A program made the translations under genes and the position numbers. A stretch of DNA of 64,000 nucleotides. Origin: Archangium sp. Lineage in GTDB: Bacteria > Myxococcota > Myxococcia > Myxococcales > Myxococcaceae. Within the stretch, counting starts at the first letter, position 1, and each line of letters begins with the position of its first letter. Below the pieces are notes generated by a model. The model ran no database searches and was not told the DNA's origin. It saw only the letters and a program-made list of their open reading frames with translations. This document shows, piece by piece, positions 52,727 to 62,933 of this stretch. The stretch lies in the NCBI GenBank assembly GCA_022843845.1, contig JALHMW010000019.1, forward strand, positions 29,917-93,916. Direction: 5' to 3'.

Positions 52727-54705
52727 GCAGTCACCAGCCTCGCGACGTCGAGAATGAAGACCGGCTGGCCGTTGCCGAGAATGGTGACGCCAGCGAGGCC
52801 CGGCACCAGGTCGAGCGGCTTCGAGAGCCCCTTGAGCACGACTTCCTGCTGGCCCAGCAGCCGATCGACCGCCAACGCGAGCCGGCCGTCGTCACCGTCG
52901 ACCACCACGAACGGCACCAGCGCCGCGGTGCGAGCGTCACCCGGCACTTCGAGCAGCGCCGACAGCTCATGCACGGGCAACACGCTCTGACCGAACTGGA
53001 GCACCGGCGCATTCTGACTCATCGCCAGCCGATCGCGCGCAGTCTCGACCACGCCGCTCACTTTTCCGATGGGCAGGCCATAGACCTCGTCGCCGACCCC
53101 CACGAGGAGCAGGTTCACCACCGCGACCGTCAACGGGAGCGACAGCCTGAAGCTGGTGCCGCGGCCCGCCCTCGTCTCGATCTCCAGCGTGCCACCGACC
53201 TGCTCCACCGCGCGGCGCACCGCGTCCATGCCCACGCCACGCCCCGAGATGTCGGTGACGTCAGCGGCCGTCGAGAAGCCCGGCAGGCACACCAGCATCA
53301 ACGTCTCACGCTCGGTCAGCGCGGTGACCTGGTCTCTGGTGAGCAGCCCGCGCTCCACCACCAGCACCTTCACGCGCTCGACGTCGATGCCCCGCCCATC
53401 GTCCGAGAGCTCGAACACCACGCGATCGCGGAGCCGGCGTACGGCGATGGTGACCTTCCCCTTCGGTGGCTTGTTGGCGGCGGTGCGCTCCTCCGTCGGC
53501 TCGAGGCCGTGGTCGATGGCGTTGCGCAGCAGGTGGAGCACCGGGTCGGCCAGCTCGTCGACGATGGCGCGATCGAGCTCGATGTCTTCGCCGGTGATGA
53601 CGAGGTCGACGTCGCGGTTCCGCCGCCGGGCGATGTCGCGTGCGGCCCGAGGCAACCGGTCGGTGATGACGGCGATGGGCGTCATGCGCGCCTGCATCAC
53701 TTTGTCGTGCAGCCCCTTCACCAGCAGGTGGAGCCGATCGACCGCCTCGTCGAGCGGTGGGCGCTGCGCCGCGGGCATGCCCCGCGACAGCTCCCGCACG
53801 CGCGAGGTGGCCAGCAACAGCTCTCCGGCCTGGTCGAGGAACTGGTCCATCACCTCGGTGCGCACGCGAATGGTGCGCGCGGGCTCCTGACCGACGACGC
53901 GGTTCGGGTCGACCTCGGCCGGCGCCGCCACGACGGGCGCGGCCTTCACGATGGCGGCGATGGACTCGAGCTCGACGTCGGCGACGGTGCGCATCGTGCG
54001 CGTGATGGCGTCTTCGGTCTGGTCGGTCTCGAGCTCGAGCGTGATGGTGCCCTGCGGCACGCGCCCGGCCTTGATGTCGTCGAGCGGCGGCTTGAGGTCG
54101 AAGACGTTGCCGAGCGTGCCGAGGCGTTTGTAGGCGAGGAAGCCACGCACGCCGGGCTGGTTCGACGCCGGGTTGATTTTCAGCTTCACCGAGAAGCGCG
54201 GCGGCGCAGCCGGGTTCGAGGCAGGCGGCGCTGCGCTCGTCGACTTCGGTGGTGGCGGAGCGGTCTCGACCACAGGCGCGGGCGAGGGAGCAGTGGGTGT
54301 CGCCGGTCGACCCGTCATCGACGCGTTCAGCTCACTCAAGCGCGTCATCAGCGCCGTGCTGTCGGGGAGCGGCTCGTTCGCGGCGGCGGCTTTGACGTGC
54401 CCGGAGAGCGAATCGACCGTCTGCAGAATGACGTCGGCGACCGACGCGTTGCTGCGAGCCACGTCAGCGCGAAGGGTGCCGAGCAGGTCCTCGAGCAGGT
54501 GCGCGAGCTTGGCCGTGCCCTCGAAGGCCATCGACGCGGCCATGCCCTTGACGGAGTGCGCGTGCCGGAACATGGAATCGATGAGCGCCACCGTCGCGCC
54601 CTTCTCGAGCGAGACGACGTCTTTGCCGAGCGCTTCGAGGTGTTCGGTCGCCTCGCCGCTGAAGAGCGTCAGGTACCGCGACGTGTCCCAGGAGGGGCCG
54701 GCCAC
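52723..54705 (-). CDS. cheA: CheA-type chemotaxis histidine kinase
   Basis: 660 residues, GTG start 13 bases after cheY. Hpt domain (1-110) with phospho-acceptor His50 in HAHSVKGMAAS; Pro/Ala-rich linker (about 130-170); a P2-like or extra region (170-265); dimerisation domain (about 285-350); HATPase with NAIDHGLE, DDGRGIDV, ISGRGVGMDAV and GRGTSFRLSLPL; CheW-like domain at the end (about 525-655). Complete and apparently active. Controls the CheY and CheC-like proteins beside it; which process it serves is unknown. Confidence 0.93.
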   Translation of the reverse strand: MAGPSWDTSRYLTLFSGEATEHLEALGKDVVSLEKGATVALIDSMFRHAHSVKGMAASMAFEGTAKLAHLLEDLLGTLRADVARSNASVADVILQTVDSLSGHVKAAAANEPLPDSTALMTRLSELNASMTGRPATPTAPSPAPVVETAPPPPKSTSAAPPASNPAAPPRFSVKLKINPASNQPGVRGFLAYKRLGTLGNVFDLKPPLDDIKAGRVPQGTITLELETDQTEDAITRTMRTVADVELESIAAIVKAAPVVAAPAEVDPNRVVGQEPARTIRVRTEVMDQFLDQAGELLLATSRVRELSRGMPAAQRPPLDEAVDRLHLLVKGLHDKVMQARMTPIAVITDRLPRAARDIARRRNRDVDLVITGEDIELDRAIVDELADPVLHLLRNAIDHGLEPTEERTAANKPPKGKVTIAVRRLRDRVVFELSDDGRGIDVERVKVLVVERGLLTRDQVTALTERETLMLVCLPGFSTAADVTDISGRGVGMDAVRRAVEQVGGTLEIETRAGRGTSFRLSLPLTVAVVNLLLVGVGDEVYGLPIGKVSGVVETARDRLAMSQNAPVLQFGQSVLPVHELSALLEVPGDARTAALVPFVVVDGDDGRLALAVDRLLGQQEVVLKGLSKPLDLVPGLAGVTILGNGQPVFILDVARLVTA

Positions 54706-54718
54706 GGTCGTGTCCGAC

Positions 54719-55087
54719 TTACGCCTCGCCGAGGACCTTCTTGACGACGGCGAGCACGTCTTCGGCCCGCGGAGGCTTGACGATGAAGTCGACGGCGCCG
54801 GCCTCGATGGCCTCCATCACCATCGTCTCCTGGCCGAGCGCGCTGCACATCACCACCAGCGCCTTGTTGTCCCCGCGGAGGATCTCGCGAGTCGCGTCGA
54901 TTCCGTTCCGGTACGGCATCACCAGGTCCATCGTCACGAGGTCGGGCTTGAGCTCTTTGTACTTCTCGACCGCCTCGACGCCATTGCCGGCTTCGCCGAC
55001 GACGGTGAACCCGCCCGCCGCGAAGATGTCCTTGATGATGTCCCGCATGAAGACCGAGTCGTCCACCACCAGGACCTTCTTTGCCAT
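54719..55087 (-). CDS. cheY: CheY-like single-domain response regulator
   Basis: 122 residues, receiver only. Asp9/Asp10 (VVDDSVFMRD), phospho-acceptor Asp54 (VTMDLVMP), Thr/Ser switch (CSALGQE) and Lys (FIVKPPRAED). ATG 55087 preferred over a GTG three codons upstream because AGGTGAG lies just before it. Between cheW and cheA. Confidence 0.92.
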   Translation of the reverse strand: MAKKVLVVDDSVFMRDIIKDIFAAGGFTVVGEAGNGVEAVEKYKELKPDLVTMDLVMPYRNGIDATREILRGDNKALVVMCSALGQETMVMEAIEAGAVDFIVKPPRAEDVLAVVKKVLGEA

Positions 55088-55109
55088 CGTGCTCACCTGA
55101 CCTGAGAAC

Positions 55110-55532
55110 CTACTTGGTTGTGAACGCGCGGGCTACCGTCGCGTCGAGGGCATCGGGATCGAGCACCGTGACGGGAATCGCTCCGAGCCGGGCGAGCCCC
55201 TTGACCGCCAGCGAGGCCTTCGGCGCCGGCGGGCCGATCTTCTCGAGGCTCTCGATGCCGTCGACCTCCGAGATCAGCAGCCCCAGCTCCCGGCGCCCAC
55301 GGTCGAGCAGCACCACCCGGCCCGGCCCACCCACGGGCCCCGGCGCGACGTCGAGCAGCTCGCGCAGGTCGACGACCGGCACCACCCGGCCGCGCAGGTT
55401 CATCACGCCCTTCATCGCCTTCGGGCTGCGCGGCACGCGGGTGAAGGTGTCGGGCGCGACGACGACCTCACGAATCGACGACAGCGGCAACGCGTAGCGG
55501 TCCTTCTCGAGCCTGAAGAGCACGTGTCGCAC
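55110..55532 (-). CDS. cheW: CheW-like coupling protein
   Basis: 140 residues of a single CheW domain: FRLEKDRYALPLSSIREVV, KGVMNLRGRVVPVVDLRELL and LGLLISEVDGIESL. Normally links receptors to CheA, but no methyl-accepting protein, CheR or CheB is in the window. GTG start with GAGGG upstream. Follows the large lipoprotein gene by 15 bases. Confidence 0.9.
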   Translation of the reverse strand: MRHVLFRLEKDRYALPLSSIREVVVAPDTFTRVPRSPKAMKGVMNLRGRVVPVVDLRELLDVAPGPVGGPGRVVLLDRGRRELGLLISEVDGIESLEKIGPPAPKASLAVKGLARLGAIPVTVLDPDALDATVARAFTTK

Positions 55533-55547
55533 CTGGAGCCCTCGAGG

Positions 55548-58500
55548 CTACTTCGCCTTCGCGGGCGCGGGCTTCTTCTGATTGGCGGGTGCCGCGAGAG
55601 CGCCGACCACCAGCTCGTCCTCGAGCAGCCGCATCATCTCGTCGACCTTCGCGCGGTACGCGGGGTACTCGGCGGGCGTGACGCGGTCGCACGTCACCTG
55701 GAAGGTGGCGCGGCTGGTGACGGTGCGGCCCGTCTGGGTGACGGCGCGGTCGAGCTTGAGGCACGTCTGCTCCAGCGTTCCCGAGGCCGGCAGCTTCTTC
55801 ACCTCGAAGCCCTCGGGCAACGTCACCGAGACCCGCGCCTCGTCGGTGAACGGCGTGCCCAGGACGAGCGTGTGGCGGCGGCTGGCGAGGGTGAATTGCC
55901 CACGCGGGTTCCACGACGTCGGCACCTTGATGCGCAGCGTGTTGGCCTCGGGGCGCGCGAACGTCTTCGCCTCGATGAGCGCCTTGAGCGTCGCCGGCCG
56001 TCGCAGGTCCTTCGCTTCGACGACCGAGACGTCACTCGTCGAGGCGTTGGGCACCAGGCCCGAGGCGATGCGCTGCACGGCCTGCTGGAACATCTCGGCG
56101 TCACGAGAGGCGACGCGAATCGCAGACCCGCCCCTGCCCTTCGCCTCGAGCGTGAAGAGCCCGCGCGCGCTGCCATCGGCCGAGAGGTCGAGTTCGAGCT
56201 GGCTGGTGAGGCGGTGCTTGTCGGCGCCCTGAAAGGGAATCTCTCGGAAGGTGAAGTCGCCCGACACCGGGTCGATGACGAGGCTCTGGGTGCCGACGTC
56301 GTCGTGCCGAACCACGTCGAGGTCGAGCATGTCGGCGGTGGGGTCGAAGAAGCGGCCCTCGGCGACGCCCGGCTGCTTCGGCACGTAGACGATGGCGTGG
56401 TTGAACTGCTGCATCGGCACGTCCTTCGAGATCTGCCCCGAGTCTCGCGTGCGCACGTTCGCGAAGTGCGCCTCGAGCCCGAGCTTCTTCGCGAGCGTGA
56501 TGAAGAGCACCGCCTTGTCCTTGCAGTCACCATACTTGCGCTCGAGCACCATCGGCGCCGCGTGCGGCTTCACGCCGGCGATGAAGCTCTCGTAGTCCTG
56601 CTGGTAGCGGATCTCTTCCATCACGTACTGGTGCACCCGCTCGAGCTTCTCGGTGGGCGTGGTCGCGCCCTCGCCGAGCTTCTTCGCGAGCGCGTCGATC
56701 TCGGGGCTGTCACGAAAGACGCCGTCGAGCAGCGACTTCTCCCACGAGAGGTAGGTCTTCCAGTCGGGCACGGTGGAGAGCCTGATGTTCGCGGCCAGCT
56801 CGAGCAGCGGCGGCATCGACGGCTCAGAGAGCAGCGGCGGGCTGTCGTTGGTGAGCCACTCGACGCGCAGCTGATCGCCCCGGCGCTCTTCGAGGCGTTG
56901 GACCGCGCCGATCTTGTTCTCGTTGAGCGTGGTGCCCAGCGGCATCCACATCACGTAGCGGGCGCGGAGGCGCTGCTCCGACATCGACTGGAACGACCAG
57001 CTCTTCGTGAGGTAGCGCGAGAGGTAGCCGGTGGGCGGCACGTCGACGCGGTACTGGAGCACCAACGTCGAGCCGGGCTGCATCGCGCGGAAGAAGATCT
57101 TCCGGCTGCGCTCACCCGACGCATCGCTCCGCGTGCCCTTCTCGTCGATGGAGTAGCTGTGCAGGATGCGCAAGCGGCCGGAGGGCACCGTCTGCTTCAT
57201 GATGCGGTCGCGCCCCTGCACGTTGAAGGCGTGCACCACGAGGGTGACCAGGTTCGAGGTGCTGCCGTCGGTGTTGAGCAGCGTCACCTCGTCGTCGAGC
57301 AGCCACGCCACGTCGGCACCAGGGGTCTGCTTGAGCTCCTTGCGGGCGTCGATGGCGCGAGTGATGGCGGCCTCATCGGGCGCGTCATCGACCCACGGGC
57401 CGCGCGCTTCAGGGGCCAGGAAGTCGACGCGGTTGGCGAGCGAGTCGTTCTCCGGGTTGCGCTCGAGCGCCTTCTTCCACGCTGCGACGGCGGCGGGCGC
57501 ATTGCCCGACTCGTAAGCGAGGTTGCCGCGGCGCACCCACGGGTTGGCGGCTTCGGGCGCCAGCTCGGCGGCGCGCGCGAGCGCGAGCTCGGCGCCTTCC
57601 GTGTCCTTCAGGCGACGGCGCAGATCAGCCAGCTGAAGCCACGAGCCGAAGTCGGTGGGCCACGAGTCGAGGCGATCTTCCAGCAGGTCCTCCGCACGCT
57701 CGAGGTCGCCCGCGTCGATCGCGAAGTCGACGAGCCGCCCGAGCACCTCGGGGTGCAGCGGCAATTGGCGGTGCACCTGCTCGAGCACGGCCTCGGCGTC
57801 GGCGCGGAACCCGTGCCGTTGAAGTGCGCGAGACAGCTCCATCAGCCCATCGGGGCCTTCACCGAAGCGCGCAAGCCGGGCCCGAAGCGCCGTCAGCTCG
57901 TCCTCCGTCCACCCCTCGGCGCGGTAGGCCTCGATGAGCAGCTCCCAGGCCTCGGTCAGCTCGGGCCGGGTCTTCGTGAGCTCGATGAGCTGCGTGCGCG
58001 CCTTCTGCTTGAGCCCCTGCTGCTGCCAGAACCGCAGGTGTCGCAGGCGCACGAAGGCCAGCTCGGCGCCCACGTCGCGATCGAGCGCGTCCATCGCGTC
58101 GGCGGCGCGGCCCCGCTCCTGGTTGAACCAGAGCGCGTCGACCTGCCGCGTGCGCGCCACGACGGCGTCTGGAAAAGCCCGCACGTAGTCGTCGCTCGCT
58201 TTCACGCTGACGCTCCCGCCGGCGGCGAGGTGGGCCCAGATGGCCCGCAGCGCGAGCGTACGCGCGGCCAGCGGCGGCAGCGCACGCACGTGAAAGTCCA
58301 CCATGCGCTCGAGGTTGGGCACGGCGAACGGCGTCGTCGACGAGGGCACCAGCCGGGCCGCGAGGGCGAACGCGCCCTCTCTGTGCGCTGACTTGAAGAG
58401 CACCGTGTGGCGGCCCTTCGAGAGCTTCAGCGGCACCACGACGTTGTCCCAGACGCTGCGCTCGAGGAGCGACGCCGAGAACAACAGGTTGCCGTCGACC

Positions 58501-59285
58501 CACACCTTGAGCGGCCCGGTGGTGAAGACGCGCAGCTGGTAGAAGCCATCGTCGGGCGCCTCGACCTGCCCCTGCACGAAGGCGACGGCGAAGCGGGCCG
58601 GCGTCATCAACGACGAGAGCTCGAGGCGCCCACGCGGGTCGAGCGGCACGTCGCGGCGCCAGGTGAGCTCGCCGAAGCGGCCCTCGTATTTCTGGTCGAG
58701 GCCAGGACGCACCTCGGGAGGCAACACGAGATCGAAGCCCTTGCCCTGGTCGTTGTCCCACGTGCCGACGACGGCCAGCGGGAATCGGCCGGGCTGCGAG
58801 GCGAGCACCTCGTCGCGCTCGGCGAGGCGGCCGTCGGCGTTCAACATCGAGATGAGGTGGTACGCGGCGAGCGAGCGCACGTCGGGGCGCGGGTGCTTCG
58901 CGACGAGATCGCGCAGCAGCGAACGCACCTGGTCGCGCTTCGCGAAGCTGAAGTCCGTCATCATCAACAGGTGCAGATGGAGGACGGCGGCCTGGTTCGT
59001 CGAGTCGAGCAGCGCGAGCGACAGGTGCGCGACCTCGTCGGCTTCACGCCCCTCGGCGTTCGCGAGCAGCGCGGCGAGCTCGTGAAAACCGGCCGCGTCA
59101 GGGCCGGCCGCGCGCGCACGCTCCACGGCCTCGCGCATGCCCTTCGGGGTGGAGGCACGGAAGAACGCCTCGGACGCAGCGTCGAGCGCCTTCGCGTCGA
59201 CCGGAGTCACCTCACGGAGCGAAGGAGCGAGCGTGAGGCAGGCAGGCAGCAGACACAGCGCGAACATCGACTGGAGGCGTCGCAT
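55548..59285 (-). CDS. DUF3857/transglutaminase-like TPR lipoprotein
   Basis: 1245 residues; signal ends CLLPAC (lipoprotein). Residues about 45-600 are helical repeats of TPR type (AELAPEAANPWVRRGNLAYE, NDSLANRVDFL). About 610-800 is a DUF3857-like beta domain. The transglutaminase core has Cys near 921 (KYGDCKDKAVLF), His near 963 (FNHAIVYV) and Asp near 981 (FFDPTADMLD), so the triad is intact. Directly precedes cheW, so possibly expressed with the chemotaxis-like genes. Substrate unknown. Confidence 0.88.
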   Translation of the reverse strand: MRRLQSMFALCLLPACLTLAPSLREVTPVDAKALDAASEAFFRASTPKGMREAVERARAAGPDAAGFHELAALLANAEGREADEVAHLSLALLDSTNQAAVLHLHLLMMTDFSFAKRDQVRSLLRDLVAKHPRPDVRSLAAYHLISMLNADGRLAERDEVLASQPGRFPLAVVGTWDNDQGKGFDLVLPPEVRPGLDQKYEGRFGELTWRRDVPLDPRGRLELSSLMTPARFAVAFVQGQVEAPDDGFYQLRVFTTGPLKVWVDGNLLFSASLLERSVWDNVVVPLKLSKGRHTVLFKSAHREGAFALAARLVPSSTTPFAVPNLERMVDFHVRALPPLAARTLALRAIWAHLAAGGSVSVKASDDYVRAFPDAVVARTRQVDALWFNQERGRAADAMDALDRDVGAELAFVRLRHLRFWQQQGLKQKARTQLIELTKTRPELTEAWELLIEAYRAEGWTEDELTALRARLARFGEGPDGLMELSRALQRHGFRADAEAVLEQVHRQLPLHPEVLGRLVDFAIDAGDLERAEDLLEDRLDSWPTDFGSWLQLADLRRRLKDTEGAELALARAAELAPEAANPWVRRGNLAYESGNAPAAVAAWKKALERNPENDSLANRVDFLAPEARGPWVDDAPDEAAITRAIDARKELKQTPGADVAWLLDDEVTLLNTDGSTSNLVTLVVHAFNVQGRDRIMKQTVPSGRLRILHSYSIDEKGTRSDASGERSRKIFFRAMQPGSTLVLQYRVDVPPTGYLSRYLTKSWSFQSMSEQRLRARYVMWMPLGTTLNENKIGAVQRLEERRGDQLRVEWLTNDSPPLLSEPSMPPLLELAANIRLSTVPDWKTYLSWEKSLLDGVFRDSPEIDALAKKLGEGATTPTEKLERVHQYVMEEIRYQQDYESFIAGVKPHAAPMVLERKYGDCKDKAVLFITLAKKLGLEAHFANVRTRDSGQISKDVPMQQFNHAIVYVPKQPGVAEGRFFDPTADMLDLDVVRHDDVGTQSLVIDPVSGDFTFREIPFQGADKHRLTSQLELDLSADGSARGLFTLEAKGRGGSAIRVASRDAEMFQQAVQRIASGLVPNASTSDVSVVEAKDLRRPATLKALIEAKTFARPEANTLRIKVPTSWNPRGQFTLASRRHTLVLGTPFTDEARVSVTLPEGFEVKKLPASGTLEQTCLKLDRAVTQTGRTVTSRATFQVTCDRVTPAEYPAYRAKVDEMMRLLEDELVVGALAAPANQKKPAPAKAK

Positions 59286-59360
59286 GAGGCGCGCATCGTG
59301 TCCCAGTCGGGTGCGACTGTCGCCGGGTTCGAGCGTCGCGGTCTGCCGCGGACAGCCCGT

Positions 59361-59495
59361 TCAGCGACGGGTGCGGCGGGGTTTCGCGGGCACCGGCACC
59401 TTCACCGGTTGAGGCCGCAGAATGAGCGCCGCGAGTGCAGCGAGGACCCCAGCAGCCACTGGCAGGAGAACGGAGAGTGAGTGCGTGTCCACCAT
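59361..59495 (-). CDS. Possible 44-residue single-span membrane protein
   Basis: An ATG-TGA frame coding MVDTHSLSVLLPVAAG..., with one hydrophobic helix (residues 8-26) and a basic Pro/Lys/Arg C-terminus (KPRRTRR). The layout is that of a genuine small membrane protein, but the ribosome site is weak and I know no family. It lies in the 365-base stretch 59286-59650; the rest of that stretch shows no feature I can support. Confidence 0.35.
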   Translation of the reverse strand: MVDTHSLSVLLPVAAGVLAALAALILRPQPVKVPVPAKPRRTRR

Positions 59496-59650
59496 GTCGA
59501 TGACTTAACCACGAGCGAGCGGAAATGGAGAAGCGGGGTCCTTTCCCCACACGGCCTCCCGACCCGATCGGCGGAGCACCCGACCGGTTCCTCACGGGTG
59601 TCAGCCTGATCATCGGCGCTTACGCTCGTACTCGGTCATCGCCCAGCGAC

Positions 59651-60525
59651 TCACGGTCCCTCGAAGCCGGGGCTCACCACCGACTCCGCGAGCGTGCGCC
59701 ACTCCTCTTCGCACGTCGCGTCGCCCCCGAACGGACCGCACACGGCGGCGATGCGCACGCTCCACGCCGCCGTCGCCTGGTGCCAGAGGTGCCACGTCAC
59801 GGGCCGTAGGACCGAGCCGTCGAGCACCTTCGTGCGGCCGCCAGCAGGTCGGCCATCAGCGGAGAGCGCCACCGGGTCGGGCCAGGTCAGCCGCCCCTTC
59901 GCGCCGAGGGCGACCTCGGCGGCGTGAACGAGAAACGCGCGCTCGTCGGGGCCGGGGCGGCGCCGGGAGACCTCGAAGACCAGCGACGGGTTGAGCCCTC
60001 GCCGAGGCTTCGAGCGCTGCACCACGACGACGCGGCGCGACACCGAGGGCTCGACGTGCTCCCACGCCTTCGGCAGCCGCGCCCGGAAGGTCAGCACGCC
60101 GAGCAGCTCTCTCGCGGCCGCGTACTCCCACTCGGGGTGCTCGCTCCACGACGCGAGGAGCGCTCGCGTGCGCTCCTCCAGCGCGTCCCAGCGCGCGGTC
60201 TCGCCGTCGTCTCCGTCGAGCACCCACAGCTCGCGCTCTGGAATCGGGAGCGCCACCACCACCTGCTCGTCGTCACGGCCCTGAATGGTGACGGCGTAGC
60301 CACGGCCGTCGCGCCGCTTCGCGACCAACGTTCCCTGGCGGGCGTCGACGGCGTCGAGCGAGAAGCCCAGGCGCTCCAGCGACAGCGCGGTCGCGTCGAA
60401 CACCTCGTCGAAGGCCCCCTGGTAGCGGCGCGTCGCGAACGTCTCGAGCTGACTGGCGCTGAGCGCGCGCGGCCCGGACACACAGGCCGACGACAGCAGC
60501 ACGAGGAGCGCGACGCGCGGGCGCA

Positions 60526-60526
<1 letters not shown>
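59651..60526 (-). CDS. Lipoprotein of unknown function
   Basis: 291 residues from an ATG that overlaps the upstream isocitrate dehydrogenase stop (TGATG). Signal ends LVLLSSAC. The N-terminal mature part (SQLETFATRRYQGAFDEVFD...LGFSLDAVDARQGTLVAKR) resembles small lipoproteins that bind or fold as alpha-beta sandwiches; the remainder is unrecognised. Coupled to the dehydrogenase gene by overlap only. Confidence 0.78.
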
Positions 60527-61530
<1,004 letters not shown>

Positions 61531-61637
61531 GACCGTGAGTCAAAGCAGACTGCCGCGCCGGGTGCCGCCGTTTTCGGAAGCGGGCGCTTTCGAGATCGTG
61601 GCGTCGGGCCCGGCGCGTCTCTACGCTTCGAGGCACC

Positions 61638-62885
61638 GTGGAGCTCGATCGGATTCAGAAGAAGGTGGAGGCCGGAGAGCGGCTGCTCGACGACGAGTTC
61701 GAGGCGCTCAAGGTGGCGGCGAGCCGTGAAGGCGGGCCGCAGCTTCGCACCGCGGTCGCGCAGGCGCTGATCAACGCCGACGCCGTCATCGAAGCGGTGC
61801 AGGTGCTCGAAGCCGTGAAACGCGACTTCCCCACGAGCGTGCACGTGCACCTCGCGCTGGCCCGCGCCGCCGTGAGCCAGGAGAACTGGAGCAACGCCGA
61901 GGCCTCGTTGCTCGACGCGCTCCGCCTGCAGCCCGACGACCCCGAGGTGCTGACGTCGATGGCGGTGCTGGCGATGCGGCGCGGCGAGCGGGGGCGCGCG
62001 CGGGCGCTCGTCGAGGACGTGTTGTCACGAGACCCGTTTCACGCCGAAGCGCAGCTGCTCGCGGGTGAGCTCCGCACGCCCTCAGGCGTCACCTCGCTCA
62101 AGCCGACGAAGGACTCGTTCGTCGAGGCGTTGATCGAGCAGCTGAAGCGGCAGTCGACCCCGCACCTGGTGCAGAAGCAGCTGCTGCTGGTGCGGTTGTC
62201 TCGCAAAGGCATCGCGCGGCTCGAGCTCGACTCGCTGTACGACGACTTCATCGAGTCAGGGCGCGCGCTCGACGAAGGCGTGGCGTCGGTCGGCAAGGAG
62301 ATCGCCGAGAAGGCCCTCGCGGTGCCCGGCGGCAAGCTGCAGTTCCTGGCGCGCGTGCTCCCGGTGTTGCGTGACTCGTCGTTCCTCGAGCGCTCCGAGG
62401 GCGCCGTGCGGCGTGAAGGCCCCGCGGGATTGTGGATCTTCTATGCCGTCGAAGACCCCGAGTCGGTGCTGTACGTGCCGCAGGGGTTGCTCGACGCGCA
62501 CCGCATGGGCGTGGAGCAGCTCGACACCGTCGCATGGAAGAACCTCGACGCGCGTCCGGCCGAGGTGCGCGCCATCGAGCTCGAAGACGGGGCGCTGCGA
62601 CTGTCTCCGACGCCGACCGGGCTGTGGTGCATCGCGCATGGTGACGGCCATGACGGCGCGCGCCTGCTCACCAGCGCCCACCAGGCCGCGATGCAGGCGA
62701 CCGCTGGAGACGGGCCGTTCCGCGTGTACCTGGGGCTGCGCGAGCTGGTGTTGTTCTGCGACGAGCGCGACCGCAAGAACTCGGCGAAGCTCGAGGGGCT
62801 CGACGCGGCACGTGACGGCATCAGCGGCGCGTGGCGCATGGAGCACGGCGCGCTGACCGAGCTCGACGAGTGGGCCGGCGTCTAG
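61638..62885 (+). CDS. TPR-repeat protein
   Basis: 415 residues, GTG start, no signal peptide. TPR-like helices in the first 150 residues (ALINADAVIEAVQVLEAVKR, NWSNAEASLLDALRLQPDD, RARALVEDVLSRDPFHAEA). The C-terminal half (about 190-415) is a distinct domain with FYAVEDPESVLYVPQGLLDA-like text that I do not recognise. Divergent from the dehydrogenase; a cytoplasmic scaffold is likely. Confidence 0.78.
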   Translation: MELDRIQKKVEAGERLLDDEFEALKVAASREGGPQLRTAVAQALINADAVIEAVQVLEAVKRDFPTSVHVHLALARAAVSQENWSNAEASLLDALRLQPDDPEVLTSMAVLAMRRGERGRARALVEDVLSRDPFHAEAQLLAGELRTPSGVTSLKPTKDSFVEALIEQLKRQSTPHLVQKQLLLVRLSRKGIARLELDSLYDDFIESGRALDEGVASVGKEIAEKALAVPGGKLQFLARVLPVLRDSSFLERSEGAVRREGPAGLWIFYAVEDPESVLYVPQGLLDAHRMGVEQLDTVAWKNLDARPAEVRAIELEDGALRLSPTPTGLWCIAHGDGHDGARLLTSAHQAAMQATAGDGPFRVYLGLRELVLFCDERDRKNSAKLEGLDAARDGISGAWRMEHGALTELDEWAGV

Positions 62886-62933
62886 GTCTTTTCTGCGCAC
62901 GTCCAGCGCGGTTTGCGTGCTTCAGTCGGCCGC

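Noticed and set aside
52408..54744. 778-residue plus-strand frame opposite cheA
   Set aside because: Antisense shadow with low-complexity Arg/His composition and no recognisable domain.
55524..58391. 955-residue plus-strand frame opposite the transglutaminase lipoprotein
   Set aside because: Antisense shadow; the minus strand has an intact triad and signal peptide.
61531..61636. Joining of the isocitrate dehydrogenase and lipoprotein region into one 661-residue frame
   Set aside because: The long frame is out of phase with the dehydrogenase; the lipoprotein starts at the overlapping ATG 60526.
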